From positions 2,304,471 through 2,368,470 of the forward strand of contig OX638379.1 of NCBI GenBank assembly GCA_951813605.1: a stretch of DNA of 64,000 bases. Reading direction: 5' to 3'. The notes under the pieces are model-generated. The model did no database searches, was not told the DNA's origin, and saw only the letters and a list, made by a program, of their open reading frames with translations. The DNA is from an uncultured Bryobacterales bacterium. Lineage in GTDB: Bacteria; Acidobacteriota; Terriglobia; Bryobacterales; UBA6623. Position 1 is the first letter of the stretch. Each line of letters starts with the position of its first letter. This document shows positions 9,339 through 19,144 of this stretch, piece by piece. The position numbers were made by a program, and so were the translations under genes.

Positions 9339-12206
9339 CTACTGCTTGGACGTCACCCAAATTGGGGAAGACCAAGCCAGCTGGCCGTCCGCCTGCTGGA
9401 CCCGAACGTAGTAATAGCTTTCGCCCTCGCTCGGGTCGGTGTCGGTGAACTCAAATGAGACCTCGCGACCGAGATTCTGGCGCGTCAAGGCGAAACCTTG
9501 GTTCTTGATGATGTCGATTTGCCGGATCGGCTCCGTGCCGATCACCCGGACAGACAGTTGGAACGGCCCCGAAACGGTCACGATGTCTCCCTGCAGGTAT
9601 TCCTTGTCGCCCGCCTGGAGGCGATAGTCCAGGACGATGTTGTCCGTCGCGCCGTAGGAATGCCGCAGGCGCATTGCGTCGAGCAGCCCTTCCCTGCTTG
9701 CGTCCTCGGAAATCGTGCAGGCGTAGGAAATGTGCGTCGAAACATGATCGGACGCCGCCTGAACGCCCAGCTTGTAGCCCTTTGCCCAAGCGTTCCACAC
9801 AAAACCCGCCGGACGGAATCCGCCGGGCGCCGACCGCGGATTGCTGCCGATCGCCGCGCGCGGGGCACCCTCGTATTCCGCTGACACTCGATCCCCCTGG
9901 TAGATCTCGACCAAGGGCTCCACTTCCGGATCGTTGTCGCGCCAGTCGGTGCCCATGTTGGAAGCCGACGTGTGGGATATGGCGATGCCATCGTTCTCCC
10001 TCAGGTATGCGTAAAGGTCTTTGGTTCCTACCGGTTCCGGGTTGGCGAATCGCTTCGTCAGTTCGTCACTGGCGTAGGGAAACCTGCCGCCGAATTCTTC
10101 GACCGATACCCGAAACGGACGCACGCCCCGCTTCGCGAAGAGGATGTTGCGGTGCCCGTTCGGGTAGCGAACGCTGCGCTCGTAGGCGAATAGCGGAACG
10201 AACCGGCCTGGAAGATGGAAGTTGTCCGCGAACTGCTGCAGCAGGAAATCTTGGTATTCCACGTCGGGGCCGCCTAGAAAGTTGTGCTCGGAATTGGCAT
10301 AGAAATCGAGGCTTGCCGCGTCGAGGGCGTATCGATAGGCTTGCAGCAGCGAACCGTCGTTGTATCCGTCCATCGAAAACTCGGTGTGGCGATGGGTGTC
10401 CCCGCGATAAATCTTGTAGGTCTTGCCGCCCGACTTGATCTCGTAGTTGCGAATGCGGGCCAGGTCTTCGGCCTCGTTGACGTGAATCGGATACACCGTG
10501 ATCGTCGGCTGCTTGCGCGGTTGGAGGGCATGCCCGCCATCCATCTCTACCGCAGGCACATTGCCGACGTAAACGTCCGACTGCTCTGCCAGCATCTCCG
10601 ACCAGTCGCGATGGTCGGTCGGCCACGCGACGATGATGCCGCCGTCCTCGGCCGTCGCAAAGCCGCTCCGCACGTCCAGGCGCCCGGTGCTATTGGGGAA
10701 GTAGACGGGTTGCCCCCAAGCTCCGCCGCTATACGGCACGCCCCACAGCTCCCACGCCGCGTAGAAATTGTACATGTCGGAAATGATGTCTTTTATTCGT
10801 GGGTTGCGGCGGCGGAAGAAAACCCAGATCCCGCCGTTGCCATCGGCTTGGATCGTCGGCGAGTCGTTCCTGTCTCCGGGGAATCCAGCGGGCAAAGCCG
10901 AATCGAGGGCGGCGATCGGCTCGCGCCACTGGCCGTCTTCCAGCACGGCCACGCCCATCGTTCGCCACTCGTACAGGCGAGTTCCCTCGTGCTCGAGTCC
11001 GAAGCCGTCGTCCTTCCCCCACAGCGTTCCGCTCTCGCTCCAAGCGGCCCATAAACGGTCTTCGGCATCGCAAGCGATCGTCACATGCGCCTCGAATTTC
11101 GGCGTGTCAGCCAAAGGGTGCGCTGCGTCCCATCTATCGCCGTCATGTCGGCGCGTCAGGATGTCGTAGTTGCCCTTGTCATACGTGTCCCAAGCCACGT
11201 AGACGGTGCCGCGGCCGTCGGCGGCAATCGCAGGCTCCCAGTCGTTGGCGTCCGACTATGACACCCGCTCCTCGGGAGACCATTCTTCGCCATCGTGGCG
11301 GCGCGCAAAGATGTCGGATTGTCCGTCGCGAAACCCCTGCCACGCCACCCAGACACTTCCGTCGGAGGCTGTAGCCACGCTGTGGTAGAGATCAGGTTGC
11401 TTGGCGGTCGAGAGGCGTTCGACGCTCGACCAACTTCCGCCTGCAAGGCTGCGTGCGTACAGATCGCGGTTGCCATCGACTTGGTCGGACCAGATGACCC
11501 AGGTCCGCCCGTCCCCGCCGCGGGCAACCTTCGCCAGGAATACATCGCCGGGCCGCTCGGTCACCGTCTGAATCTCGCCCCAGGAGCGGCCGTCGTAGTG
11601 GCGCAGCTGCACGTCGTTCGCCCGGTCGCGAAAGGCCACCCAAACGACCCAGAGCTGCCCACCGGGTCCGCTGGCAACGGACGCGAAGTCATTCTGATGC
11701 TCGGGCATCGACACTTTCTGCGCGGTCACGGCTCGGTCCACGATGACTCGCCCGCCGAGAAATCGTTGTGACCTTCCAGGCGGAAGGCTTCCTAGGTCGA
11801 CACGGAAGTCGCCTTGGTCCGTCTTCAACGAGATCCGAGCCCGGCCGCGGCTGCGAATGTCGACGACGAGCCCGGGATTGAAGATGTTGACGGGGCGGCC
11901 CGTGACAGGTTGCGGCTTGGGTGCCGGGTACCAGAATCCCGGCCCTTGCCATGACGAGAGCTTCCACGTGGCACCCTCGATGGTGTCGGCCGGCCTAGGG
12001 CGCAAGCTCGCGAGGCCGGCCAGTTCCCCTCCCGACACAGACACCTCGCCGTTCCAGGAAACTGGCTGCGTGTCTCCCACCCCCAGCTGCACCCGAATCG
12101 ACACAATTCCGGAATCATCGAAGCGCTCCTGCGCGTGGAGTGCACCTAGGGCCAGCGAAACAAGGCAGACGACTAGCAACCGGTGGACAAGCATCGGAGC
12201 AAGCAT
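9339..12206 (-). pseudogene. DUF3604/PHP-type phosphoesterase with N-terminal propeller, split by an in-frame TAG
   Basis: Both halves (12206-11256 and 11255-9339) lie in the same frame and are separated only by one TAG at 11256-11258; reading through gives about 955 residues. The first half has a signal peptide (LLVVCLVSLALGALHA) and repeats such as GGQLWVVWVAF, DGRTWVIWSD, DGSVWVAWQG; the series resumes directly after the stop with GRGTVYVAWDTYD and DRLWAAWSES, proving continuity. The C-terminal half holds a PHP-like DUF3604 domain starting at GDTHRHTEFSMDG and including YANSEHN and GIAISHTSASN. The upstream gene (CRTAC/TPR) ends 118 bp away on the same strand. A fresh nonsense mutation, sequencing error or readthrough are possible. 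Both flanking codons are Ser, and the lost codon could have been CAG or TCG. Confidence 0.8.
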
Positions 12207-12324
12207 ATCAACGGCTCCGAGGCTTGGGACTCTCGTATTTCTTCAACCGCGCGGGGAGTATTGAGGGGTCAACCCTCCTCGGCACCACTCACGGAACTCG
12301 GCCCGGGTGCGAAACGCCGGCAGG

Positions 12325-15300
12325 TCAGCGACCTTGCAGCTGCACCAGCGCCCGGCGAGCGGCCTCGTGCCCCGGCTTCCGCTCGAGCAAGCTCCGCATC
12401 GCCTCCCTTGCGCTGTTGTAATCCCGGAGTTCGGTGTGCACGCGGGCCAGGTTCATATAGAACATGTCGAAGTCGGGGACCTGCTCGATACCGTAGCGAA
12501 GCGCCGCGATCGCATCCCGCAGCTGCCGCAACTGAATGTACAGAATCGCGAGGTTGTTGATGGCCTCGGCATGATCGCGGTCGTGCTCGATCGCTTGCTG
12601 GAACAGAGTGCGGGCTTCGCCGAAACGCCCCTGCTTGGCCATGATCAGGCCAAGCTTGCTGGCCGCTTCCGCGTCGCTTGCATCCAGCTCCAGCGCGCGT
12701 CGCAGGAGTTTCTCGGCTTCGATCGCGTTCCCCAGCCGGACTTGGGCCTGCGACGCGTTGACCAGGGCATATGACAAGTCCGGATTCAGTGCAAGGGCCC
12801 GATCGAAATGCTCGGAAGCCCGTAGATAGTCGTCACGAGCCATGGCGAGACCACCGAGGTTGTTCCAAAGCTGTGGCGAGTTCGGATTGAGCGTCTGCGC
12901 GCCCCGAAGATACCACTCCGCTTCGTCCAGATTGCCCGTCTGCAATTCGATCTGGCCGACGGCGAGCCACGCCTTGTCATTGTTCCTGGAAGGCCTAGCC
13001 GCCTCTCGCAAGTACGGCAACGCGAGTTGCGGGTATCCTGCCTGGAGGAACGCCGAACCCATCTGGTAGTGATTCCGCCTCGGGTAGCCGTAGTAGCGAC
13101 CTTCGAACGGGTGGCTGAAGCCGACATACCCGCGGCCACGATCCCTGTGCAACTCCCAGTCCCGTAATAGCTCGGCCTGAGGTGGCAGGCGGGGGTACAC
13201 CTTGTGGACGCGGCTACGTCCGCCAACTAGCATCCCGAACGGCAGCCGAAGCTCGGCGCGGTAGTCAAACAGGTAGCGCCGGAACACAGCGAAGGCGGCC
13301 GCCCGGTCAGGCGGTGCCGCGGAAAGGTCAACCGCGCGGAAGGGAACGTTCGACGGAGGGTCTTGCAACTCGCCTTCGGTCAGGAAGAGGAATCCTTCCT
13401 CGGCGCTTTCCGGCAAAGGCACGGCATCCCAAAGCCATGTCGGCTCGAACCCGAGGTCGTTCCGGCCGCTGATTCGCGGAAGATCCGGCCGGGGCTCTTG
13501 GCGCGTCTCGAACGGAGTCCGCGCAACCTCGTCGTCTCCTTCGCGGATACGGTAGCGGAATCCCGCCTCGAGCCCCTCGAATCGCTGCGTGGTGCCGGAT
13601 GGCCACAACACGTCTACGCTCAGCGCCCGGCTCCGGTCGCCCAGCCCGAAATGCAATCGTTTCGTGTGCTGGGAGATATATCCGGAGCCGGCGGAAAGCG
13701 ACTGCACGGAGACGCCATCCTCCGTCTCCACCTTGACGATCGCTCCGATGGCATCGCGATTCGACTGGGTTCCTTCCAGATCGATTGCCAAGGCTTCGCG
13801 CGTCCCCGCGGATTGGTTGCGGAAGGCGAGCAGTTGCGGGCCGAGCCGGCTCTTCAGGAAAAGGTCCGGGCGACCGTCTCCGTCGAAGTCCGTGACCGCG
13901 AACGCCCGGCTGTCGGCGATCCGGTCGAGGCCGGACACGCCCGAAAAGTCACGGTACTTCCCTCCCCGCCGAACGTAGAAGACATTGGGCTCATTGCCAT
14001 TCCAGCTGTAATCCTCCCGGACCAGTTGATTCAAGCAATTCCAACCTGTCTCGTAGCCGGGTCTCGGCTTCTCCTCCGCCGGCGACTCCGCGACAACCTT
14101 GCGCCAGAAGAAGCTGCCAAGGTCCTTTTCCGGGGAATGCGTGATCATCCCGGCGGTGACCAGGATTTCGGGGGTGCCGTCCAGATCGAAGTCGAATCCG
14201 TCACCTGACCAGGACCATCGGCCCATCTCGACCCCTTCCTTGCTGCCGGCATAGTCGAAGGATCCGTCTCCGCGGTTCCGGTAAAGCGAATTGCCCTTCG
14301 TGTGGCCGCGGTAATCCCTAGCCGGAACGCCCTCCCGGACCGGGCCGAACGCGGGGTCGCTCGCGACGCGCTGGCCGGTGGCTGTCCACATGTTCGTGAC
14401 ATAGAGGTCCAGTCGCCCGTCCCGGTTGTAGTCGAACCAAGCGGCACTCATCCCGGGGCCGGTGTCGTGCAAGCCCTTCCGCTCGGCGATGTCGCGGAAC
14501 TTCCCTGCGGAATACTTGTAGAGGTTGTTGCGCCCGAAGTCGTTGGCCACGTAGAGTTCCGGCCAGCCGTCCTCGTCGTAGTCGCACCACGCGGCGGCGA
14601 AGCTGTAGCGATCGTTGTTCTCGTCCAATCCGGACTCTTCGGTCACGTCCTGAAAGAAGCCCTCGCCGTCACCCCGCAGCTCGTTGCGGAACAGGAAGTT
14701 CGGAGGCCCGTTGCGGGCGTCGTGGTACGGGGCGGGATAGCGGTACTGGTCCTCGCTCTGAAAATACAGGTAGGAGCAAAGATACAGGTCCAGATTGCCG
14801 TCTCGGTCGTAATCCGCCGCGGCCATGCCTGCAAACGTACCCTTCGCTTCGTTGCGAAAACGGAAAGCGTTGCGACGGTGCCGGAAGCGCCCCGTCCCAT
14901 CGTTCAAGAAGAGCAGCGGCCCGCCGCTGGTGAGCACGACCAAGTCCTCGAAACCGATGTTTCGCAAGTCAAGGAACAAGGCCTGGGCCGTGTCGTCCAG
15001 CACGCCGACGCCGGCCTCGTCGGTCTGGTCAAGCCAAGTGCCGTCCTCCTGGCGGCTGTAAAGGCGGTTGGGCAGCCCACCCGGCTGGCAAACGTAGAGT
15101 TCGTCCCAGCCATCGCCATCGATGTCGCCGACCGCGACGCCCTGGTTACCGTAAACTCCGATCCCGGTTGCCGGGTCCAGCCTCGATCGCCAAAAAGGGA
15201 TCCCCTTGGCGAGCTGTTCGCGCACGCTCGGCGCCTTCTCGAAAACGTCCGCCGTTACGTCGGCGAAGAGCGCCGACGGCGATCGGACCAAGGTCTCCGC

Positions 15301-15813
15301 AACCGGCTCGAACCCGGCGAGTCGGCCGCCCTGCCATCGCATGCGCCACTGCCCAACTCGATGCTCGATTCCGCTTTCAGTTTCCGAAGCGACCTCAAAA
15401 CGGACGATGTCGCCCGGCAGCGCGCTGAAGCTTGCCCGGCGAACCTTTCCAAGAGCGGCGACCCATCGCTCCAGACCCTTCGAAAAGCTCTCGCCGCCGG
15501 CGCTGTACTCGGCCCGCAGGAATTGATCCGACTCGACATAGCGAGCCGGCATGGGGGACTCCCCTTGGAATCCGGCGGCCAGAGGCAAGTTGCCCCCAAG
15601 AAGGTGCGAATCGAGTGTTTGCTCGACTTGGACCCCGCGCGTCTCGAGTCGAAAGGTGTCGGCGGACGGGTCAACCAGTCCGCGCAGGTCAGCGCATGGC
15701 GGAGGCTCGCGGAATTGGACCGGGAATTCCTCAGCTCCTGTGAGCAGCCCTGGCCGGAACGCGGCTCCGGCAGACAGCCACGCGAGAAAGTCGCGCCGTC
15801 CCAGGCGTTTCAT
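12325..15813 (-). CDS. CRTAC-type FG-GAP/ASPIC-UnbV protein fused to TPR repeats
   Basis: A 1162-residue secreted protein. The ATG at 15813, with GGAGCGAG just upstream, gives a Tat-like start (MKRLGRRDFLAWL). About seven FG-GAP/VCBS calcium loops follow in the first half, e.g. VGDIDGDGWDELYV, AADYDRDGNLDLYL, CDYDEDGWPELYV, FDYNRDGRLDLYV, VTDFDGDGRPDLFL. An ASPIC/UnbV domain follows (SNRDAIGAIVKVET, SAGSGYISQHTKRLHFGLG). The last 270 or so residues are TPRs, e.g. WNNLGGLAMARDDYLRASEHF and LGLIMAKQGRFGEARTLF. Such CRTAC-TPR fusions occur in acidobacteria and planctomycetes; their function is unknown, with adhesion or protein scaffolding suggested. It lies 106 bp after the 17035-15920 gene and 118 bp before the DUF3604 gene, probably one transcript. 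Confidence 0.85.
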   Translation of the reverse strand: MKRLGRRDFLAWLSAGAAFRPGLLTGAEEFPVQFREPPPCADLRGLVDPSADTFRLETRGVQVEQTLDSHLLGGNLPLAAGFQGESPMPARYVESDQFLRAEYSAGGESFSKGLERWVAALGKVRRASFSALPGDIVRFEVASETESGIEHRVGQWRMRWQGGRLAGFEPVAETLVRSPSALFADVTADVFEKAPSVREQLAKGIPFWRSRLDPATGIGVYGNQGVAVGDIDGDGWDELYVCQPGGLPNRLYSRQEDGTWLDQTDEAGVGVLDDTAQALFLDLRNIGFEDLVVLTSGGPLLFLNDGTGRFRHRRNAFRFRNEAKGTFAGMAAADYDRDGNLDLYLCSYLYFQSEDQYRYPAPYHDARNGPPNFLFRNELRGDGEGFFQDVTEESGLDENNDRYSFAAAWCDYDEDGWPELYVANDFGRNNLYKYSAGKFRDIAERKGLHDTGPGMSAAWFDYNRDGRLDLYVTNMWTATGQRVASDPAFGPVREGVPARDYRGHTKGNSLYRNRGDGSFDYAGSKEGVEMGRWSWSGDGFDFDLDGTPEILVTAGMITHSPEKDLGSFFWRKVVAESPAEEKPRPGYETGWNCLNQLVREDYSWNGNEPNVFYVRRGGKYRDFSGVSGLDRIADSRAFAVTDFDGDGRPDLFLKSRLGPQLLAFRNQSAGTREALAIDLEGTQSNRDAIGAIVKVETEDGVSVQSLSAGSGYISQHTKRLHFGLGDRSRALSVDVLWPSGTTQRFEGLEAGFRYRIREGDDEVARTPFETRQEPRPDLPRISGRNDLGFEPTWLWDAVPLPESAEEGFLFLTEGELQDPPSNVPFRAVDLSAAPPDRAAAFAVFRRYLFDYRAELRLPFGMLVGGRSRVHKVYPRLPPQAELLRDWELHRDRGRGYVGFSHPFEGRYYGYPRRNHYQMGSAFLQAGYPQLALPYLREAARPSRNNDKAWLAVGQIELQTGNLDEAEWYLRGAQTLNPNSPQLWNNLGGLAMARDDYLRASEHFDRALALNPDLSYALVNASQAQVRLGNAIEAEKLLRRALELDASDAEAASKLGLIMAKQGRFGEARTLFQQAIEHDRDHAEAINNLAILYIQLRQLRDAIAALRYGIEQVPDFDMFYMNLARVHTELRDYNSAREAMRSLLERKPGHEAARRALVQLQGR

Positions 15814-15919
15814 CGTTCTCGCTCCGCCATCGTTGTCGGCCCTTCGGCTCTTATGCTTCGAACCGAGACCTCGCAATGAAAGAAGCCGCTTGCGGAGCCT
15901 GCGTTGAGTCGGTGCGCAC

Positions 15920-17035
15920 CTATTGGGGCCTCGAGCGAAGGACGCGCTCCTCGAATGACGCGATCGCTCGGGCCAGATCCGAGGGCCTTCGCAGTCGGTA
16001 TTCTGTACCTCCCAGGGCGCGCACTAGATTTCCCATCGCCCCTCGCCAGGCGAAACGCGAGGCATCCAAGAACGAAACGACTGCTCCGATCTGGCGGAGG
16101 GGGTCGAGAACGTGATCCGGCAGCCGCCGGCCGAAATGCAAATCCTGTCCGAGGAAAACCACGGCTTCCGGAGGTTCGGATCGCAGCAGCTGCCCCGAGA
16201 GAAGACTTGCGAAGAATTGCATCTCGCTACCTCGAGCAAGCTGGCTGAAATCCACCGTCTCGGGCCGCAGTTCTTTGATCACTCCGCTCATGGATTCAAA
16301 ATCCACCGTCTCGCGGTAGTCCTGGTGAATCAAAACCTTCTGGTCCTCGAAGCTGAAGGCGACAACGGAAAACTCGTTGAAGTTGGGGCTGTTCGCTAGG
16401 CGCCTCAAGGCGGCGAAATGCGGAAGGACATGAAACGGACGGGGACGGACCACGCGGCCACGGCGACCTAGGACGTCCATGCTGATGAAAATCTTTATCC
16501 GCCGGGACGACTTCAGGTGCGGCCTCTCGAATCGCCGCTGGGGTCGAAAGAGGTGCATCGCCGTGTCGACGATCTCCCCGGGCTCGAGCGTCAGCTTCAC
16601 CGAGCGCTCGCTGCGACCGAGCGAGGCCTTGAACAGCCGCGTGCCGTTGCAATGACGCCCCCGGTCGTCCTCAATCCGCCATGTCGTACGGTACTCGCCC
16701 GAGCCGACAGAGAACGCGCTGGAAAAGCCCACCTCGCCGCGGATGCCTTCAGGCACCTCCTCGTCCACCTTGAGCTCGTGGTGGATCAGCTTCGGCTCGC
16801 CGGGCGTGCCGTTGACAGGCTCCACGATTATCTCCACGCCGAGTTCGAATCGATCGCCCCAGAATTGCTTGACCGGCAAGGAAAACCACGTCCCCGCGAC
16901 AAACCGGAACTCGAAGTCAAGGAATGGCCCGATCTTGCCGCTCGAGCATTTGAGCGGTCTATCGGCGTCCGCTTTCGCCCGGGCCGCCCCGGCGAGCAGG
17001 ACGAAGCACGCCAACAGCTTCACGAACGACCGCAT
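15920..17035 (-). CDS. Secreted protein of unknown function (VWA-related-like C-terminus)
   Basis: A 371-residue protein with a signal peptide (LLACFVLLAGAARA) starting at the ATG at 17035; a TTG two codons upstream is possible. The N-terminal half is beta-rich (EFRFVAGTWFSLP, DRFELGVEIIVEP). The C-terminal half has alternating hydrophobic strands and helices (FNEFSVVAFSFED, EAVVFLGQDLHFG, IGAVVSFLDASRF), reminiscent of a VWA/Rossmann-type fold such as the acidobacterial VWFA-related proteins, but without a visible MIDAS DxSxS. I do not recognise it firmly. It is first in the minus-strand run leading to the CRTAC/TPR and DUF3604 genes, and is divergent from the MBL gene at 17135. Confidence 0.65.
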   Translation of the reverse strand: MRSFVKLLACFVLLAGAARAKADADRPLKCSSGKIGPFLDFEFRFVAGTWFSLPVKQFWGDRFELGVEIIVEPVNGTPGEPKLIHHELKVDEEVPEGIRGEVGFSSAFSVGSGEYRTTWRIEDDRGRHCNGTRLFKASLGRSERSVKLTLEPGEIVDTAMHLFRPQRRFERPHLKSSRRIKIFISMDVLGRRGRVVRPRPFHVLPHFAALRRLANSPNFNEFSVVAFSFEDQKVLIHQDYRETVDFESMSGVIKELRPETVDFSQLARGSEMQFFASLLSGQLLRSEPPEAVVFLGQDLHFGRRLPDHVLDPLRQIGAVVSFLDASRFAWRGAMGNLVRALGGTEYRLRRPSDLARAIASFEERVLRSRPQ

Positions 17036-17134
17036 GAACAAGCGACGATTGCCATCAGCGTATCAGCAACGGGGCCTTCCGATGCCGTTGGTAGAATGTG
17101 ACTTCAGGGCGGCGAAGATAGGTTTTTCGAATTC

Positions 17135-18124
17135 TTGACCTCACAAGTGCCAACCCCGAAGGTGTGGCCGGTCGCCGAAAGCGCGTGGCAAATCCGCCTC
17201 CCGCTTCCATGGGCCCTGACCAGCGTCAACGTCTTCCTGTTCCGCGGCCGGAACGGGTACATCCTGCTGGATACGGGCATCCGGTCGGACGACTGCCTCC
17301 TAGCGCTCGAGACCTCCCTGAGGAGCCTGGGCGTTTCTTGGTCCTCGATCAAGGAGATTCTCGTTAGCCACCTCCATCCCGACCATCTCGGCGCGGCGGC
17401 AGAGATTCGCCGACGATCCGGTGCGCCGGTTCGCATGCCCGGCCGGGAAGCCAAACTCGTGGAACCGCTCGGGCCAAACCGCAAGTTCTTCGCGGAAGCC
17501 GCGGAATTCCTGGTCGCGAATGGCATACCCGCCGACCAAGTGGAAATCATGCGCCAGCAAGCCAAAGCCGGAGCGCGCGCGTCCGAGCGGCTCGTGGTCG
17601 ACGGAAGCATAAGCGCGGGCGAATCGATAGAGTTTCATGGCGGGACGCTGGAGGTCGTGCCGGCGCCCGGGCATTCTCCGGCCCAGATGTGCTTTTATTG
17701 CCCCGGCCAGCGCGTGCTGTTCTCTGCAGACGCCATCCTTCCCCGGGTCACGCCGAACATCGGCGTGCAATGGTTCTACCAAGACGACCCTCTCGGGGAC
17801 TATTTCAAGACACTTGCTGGGTTGGAGGCGCGCGAGGTGAAGACCGTCATACCCTCCCACGGGAGGCCATTCCGAGGCCACCGCGAATGGATAGCCAACA
17901 CCCGGCGCCATCATGTGCGGCGCTGCAAGACCATCCTCGAGGCGATGTCCAACGAGCCGGTCGACGCCTACAAGATCGCGGGCTCTGTCTGGGGTGAAGA
18001 CCGCAGCTTGATGGACAGGCGATTCGCCATGGCCGAAGCGCTCTCGCACCTGCATTACATGGCCCTGCGGCAGCAAGTCGAGAAGGTCTCGATCAATGGG
18101 ATCGCGCATTGGCAGCAGACGTGA
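17135..18124 (+). CDS. Metallo-beta-lactamase-fold hydrolase, cytosolic
   Basis: A 329-residue MBL-fold protein without signal peptide. The zinc motif is SHLHPDHLGAA (about residues 88-98), followed by PAPGHSPAQMCFY, FSADAILP and IPSHGRPF, so the usual His/Asp ligand set is present. The C-terminal 80 residues form a helical domain (RRHHVRRCKTILEAM, FAMAEALSHLHYM) of the type found in MBL hydrolases related to LACTB2/glyoxalase II. The start is uncertain: TTG at 17135 has no strong ribosome-binding site, and GTG at 17147 is an alternative. The substrate is unknown, possibly a thioester or acyl-CoA. A dehydrogenase follows after 36 bp on the same strand, so they may be co-transcribed. Confidence 0.85.
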   Translation: MTSQVPTPKVWPVAESAWQIRLPLPWALTSVNVFLFRGRNGYILLDTGIRSDDCLLALETSLRSLGVSWSSIKEILVSHLHPDHLGAAAEIRRRSGAPVRMPGREAKLVEPLGPNRKFFAEAAEFLVANGIPADQVEIMRQQAKAGARASERLVVDGSISAGESIEFHGGTLEVVPAPGHSPAQMCFYCPGQRVLFSADAILPRVTPNIGVQWFYQDDPLGDYFKTLAGLEAREVKTVIPSHGRPFRGHREWIANTRRHHVRRCKTILEAMSNEPVDAYKIAGSVWGEDRSLMDRRFAMAEALSHLHYMALRQQVEKVSINGIAHWQQT

Positions 18125-18160
18125 CACCTGCTAGCGACGCGTCTACAATATTCGATTCCA

Positions 18161-19105
18161 GTGCCTAGCTTCCGAGTCATCGCCGACGGTCCCTTGGACG
18201 ACACGGTGCTCGGATTCGCGGGTCCCTCAATCCAGTTTCTCCCCTGGAGCGTGGCTGTGGAGGGCACCTCCGAGCCCGTCGACGGAATCTACACCTACGG
18301 CCATCCCCGCCTCGACGGTCCCATGCTCGACAGAATCGCCGGCGTCAGGGTCATCAGCAACTACGGCGTCGGCGTCGATCACATCAAGGTCCCGGACGCC
18401 GTCGCCCGCAGCATTCCGGTCGGCAACACGCCCGACATTCTGGACGGAGCGACAGCCGACTCCGGCTTTGCGTTGCTGCTAGCCGCCGCCCGGCGGGTCG
18501 TCGAAGGGGACCGTTACGCCCGCTCAGCCGAATTCCTGCACTATGACCCCGGCTTCATGCTAGGCCGCGAGGCGCACTCCACGACTCTCGGCATCATCGG
18601 CCTAGGCAACATCGGACGCCAAGTGGCTCGGAGGGCCCTGGGGTTCGACATGCGCTTGCTTTACCGGAACCGAAACCGGAATTTGGACGCCGAAGCCGAA
18701 CTGGGCGCAGAGTACGCGACCCTAGAAGACTTGCTGCGTCGATCCGACTACGTGATCCTAACCTGTCCGCTGACCGACGAAACACATCACCTCATCGATG
18801 CCGCTGCGCTGCGGGAAATGAAGCGCACAGCGACGCTCGTCAATATCGCCAGGGGACCGATTGTCCACACGCAGGCACTGTACGAGGCACTCCGCGACGG
18901 CGAGATCGCGAGCGCCGGACTGGACGTGACCGATCCGGAGCCCCTGCCCAGGCATCATCCCCTGCTGGATCTCCCGAACGTCACGATCCTGCCCCATCTC
19001 GGTAGCGCGACCATCGAGACACGCAGCAAGATGGCAGAGATCTCGGTGAAGAACCTCTGGCTAGGGCTGAACGGCAAGCCGCTGCTCCACCAAGTGGGCC
19101 TCTGA
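18161..19105 (+). CDS. D-2-hydroxyacid dehydrogenase (glyoxylate/hydroxypyruvate reductase type)
   Basis: A 314-residue NAD(P)-dependent oxidoreductase of the D-2-hydroxyacid dehydrogenase family. The nucleotide-binding motif is GIIGLGNIGRQVARR; the catalytic Arg lies in NIARGPIV, the Glu in TDPEPLP and the His in LPHLGSAT. The Arg-rich loop RNRNRN after the second beta strand suggests NADP rather than NAD preference, as in GRHPR/GhrB. Cytosolic, acting on glyoxylate or hydroxypyruvate or a related 2-ketoacid. GTG start at 18161. It follows an MBL hydrolase closely, so both may act on the same small-acid pathway, which is inference. The gene ends 40 bp from a convergent thioredoxin gene. Confidence 0.9.
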   Translation: MPSFRVIADGPLDDTVLGFAGPSIQFLPWSVAVEGTSEPVDGIYTYGHPRLDGPMLDRIAGVRVISNYGVGVDHIKVPDAVARSIPVGNTPDILDGATADSGFALLLAAARRVVEGDRYARSAEFLHYDPGFMLGREAHSTTLGIIGLGNIGRQVARRALGFDMRLLYRNRNRNLDAEAELGAEYATLEDLLRRSDYVILTCPLTDETHHLIDAAALREMKRTATLVNIARGPIVHTQALYEALRDGEIASAGLDVTDPEPLPRHHPLLDLPNVTILPHLGSATIETRSKMAEISVKNLWLGLNGKPLLHQVGL

Positions 19106-19144
19106 TCAGCGGCCCCCAGACTTGGCCCTTTCTTTCGACGCGTC

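Noticed and set aside
14302..15879. Long plus-strand open frame of 525 codons opposite the CRTAC/TPR gene
   Set aside because: It mirrors the codon pattern of the real minus-strand gene, has no domain or ribosome-binding site; high GC favours such antisense frames.
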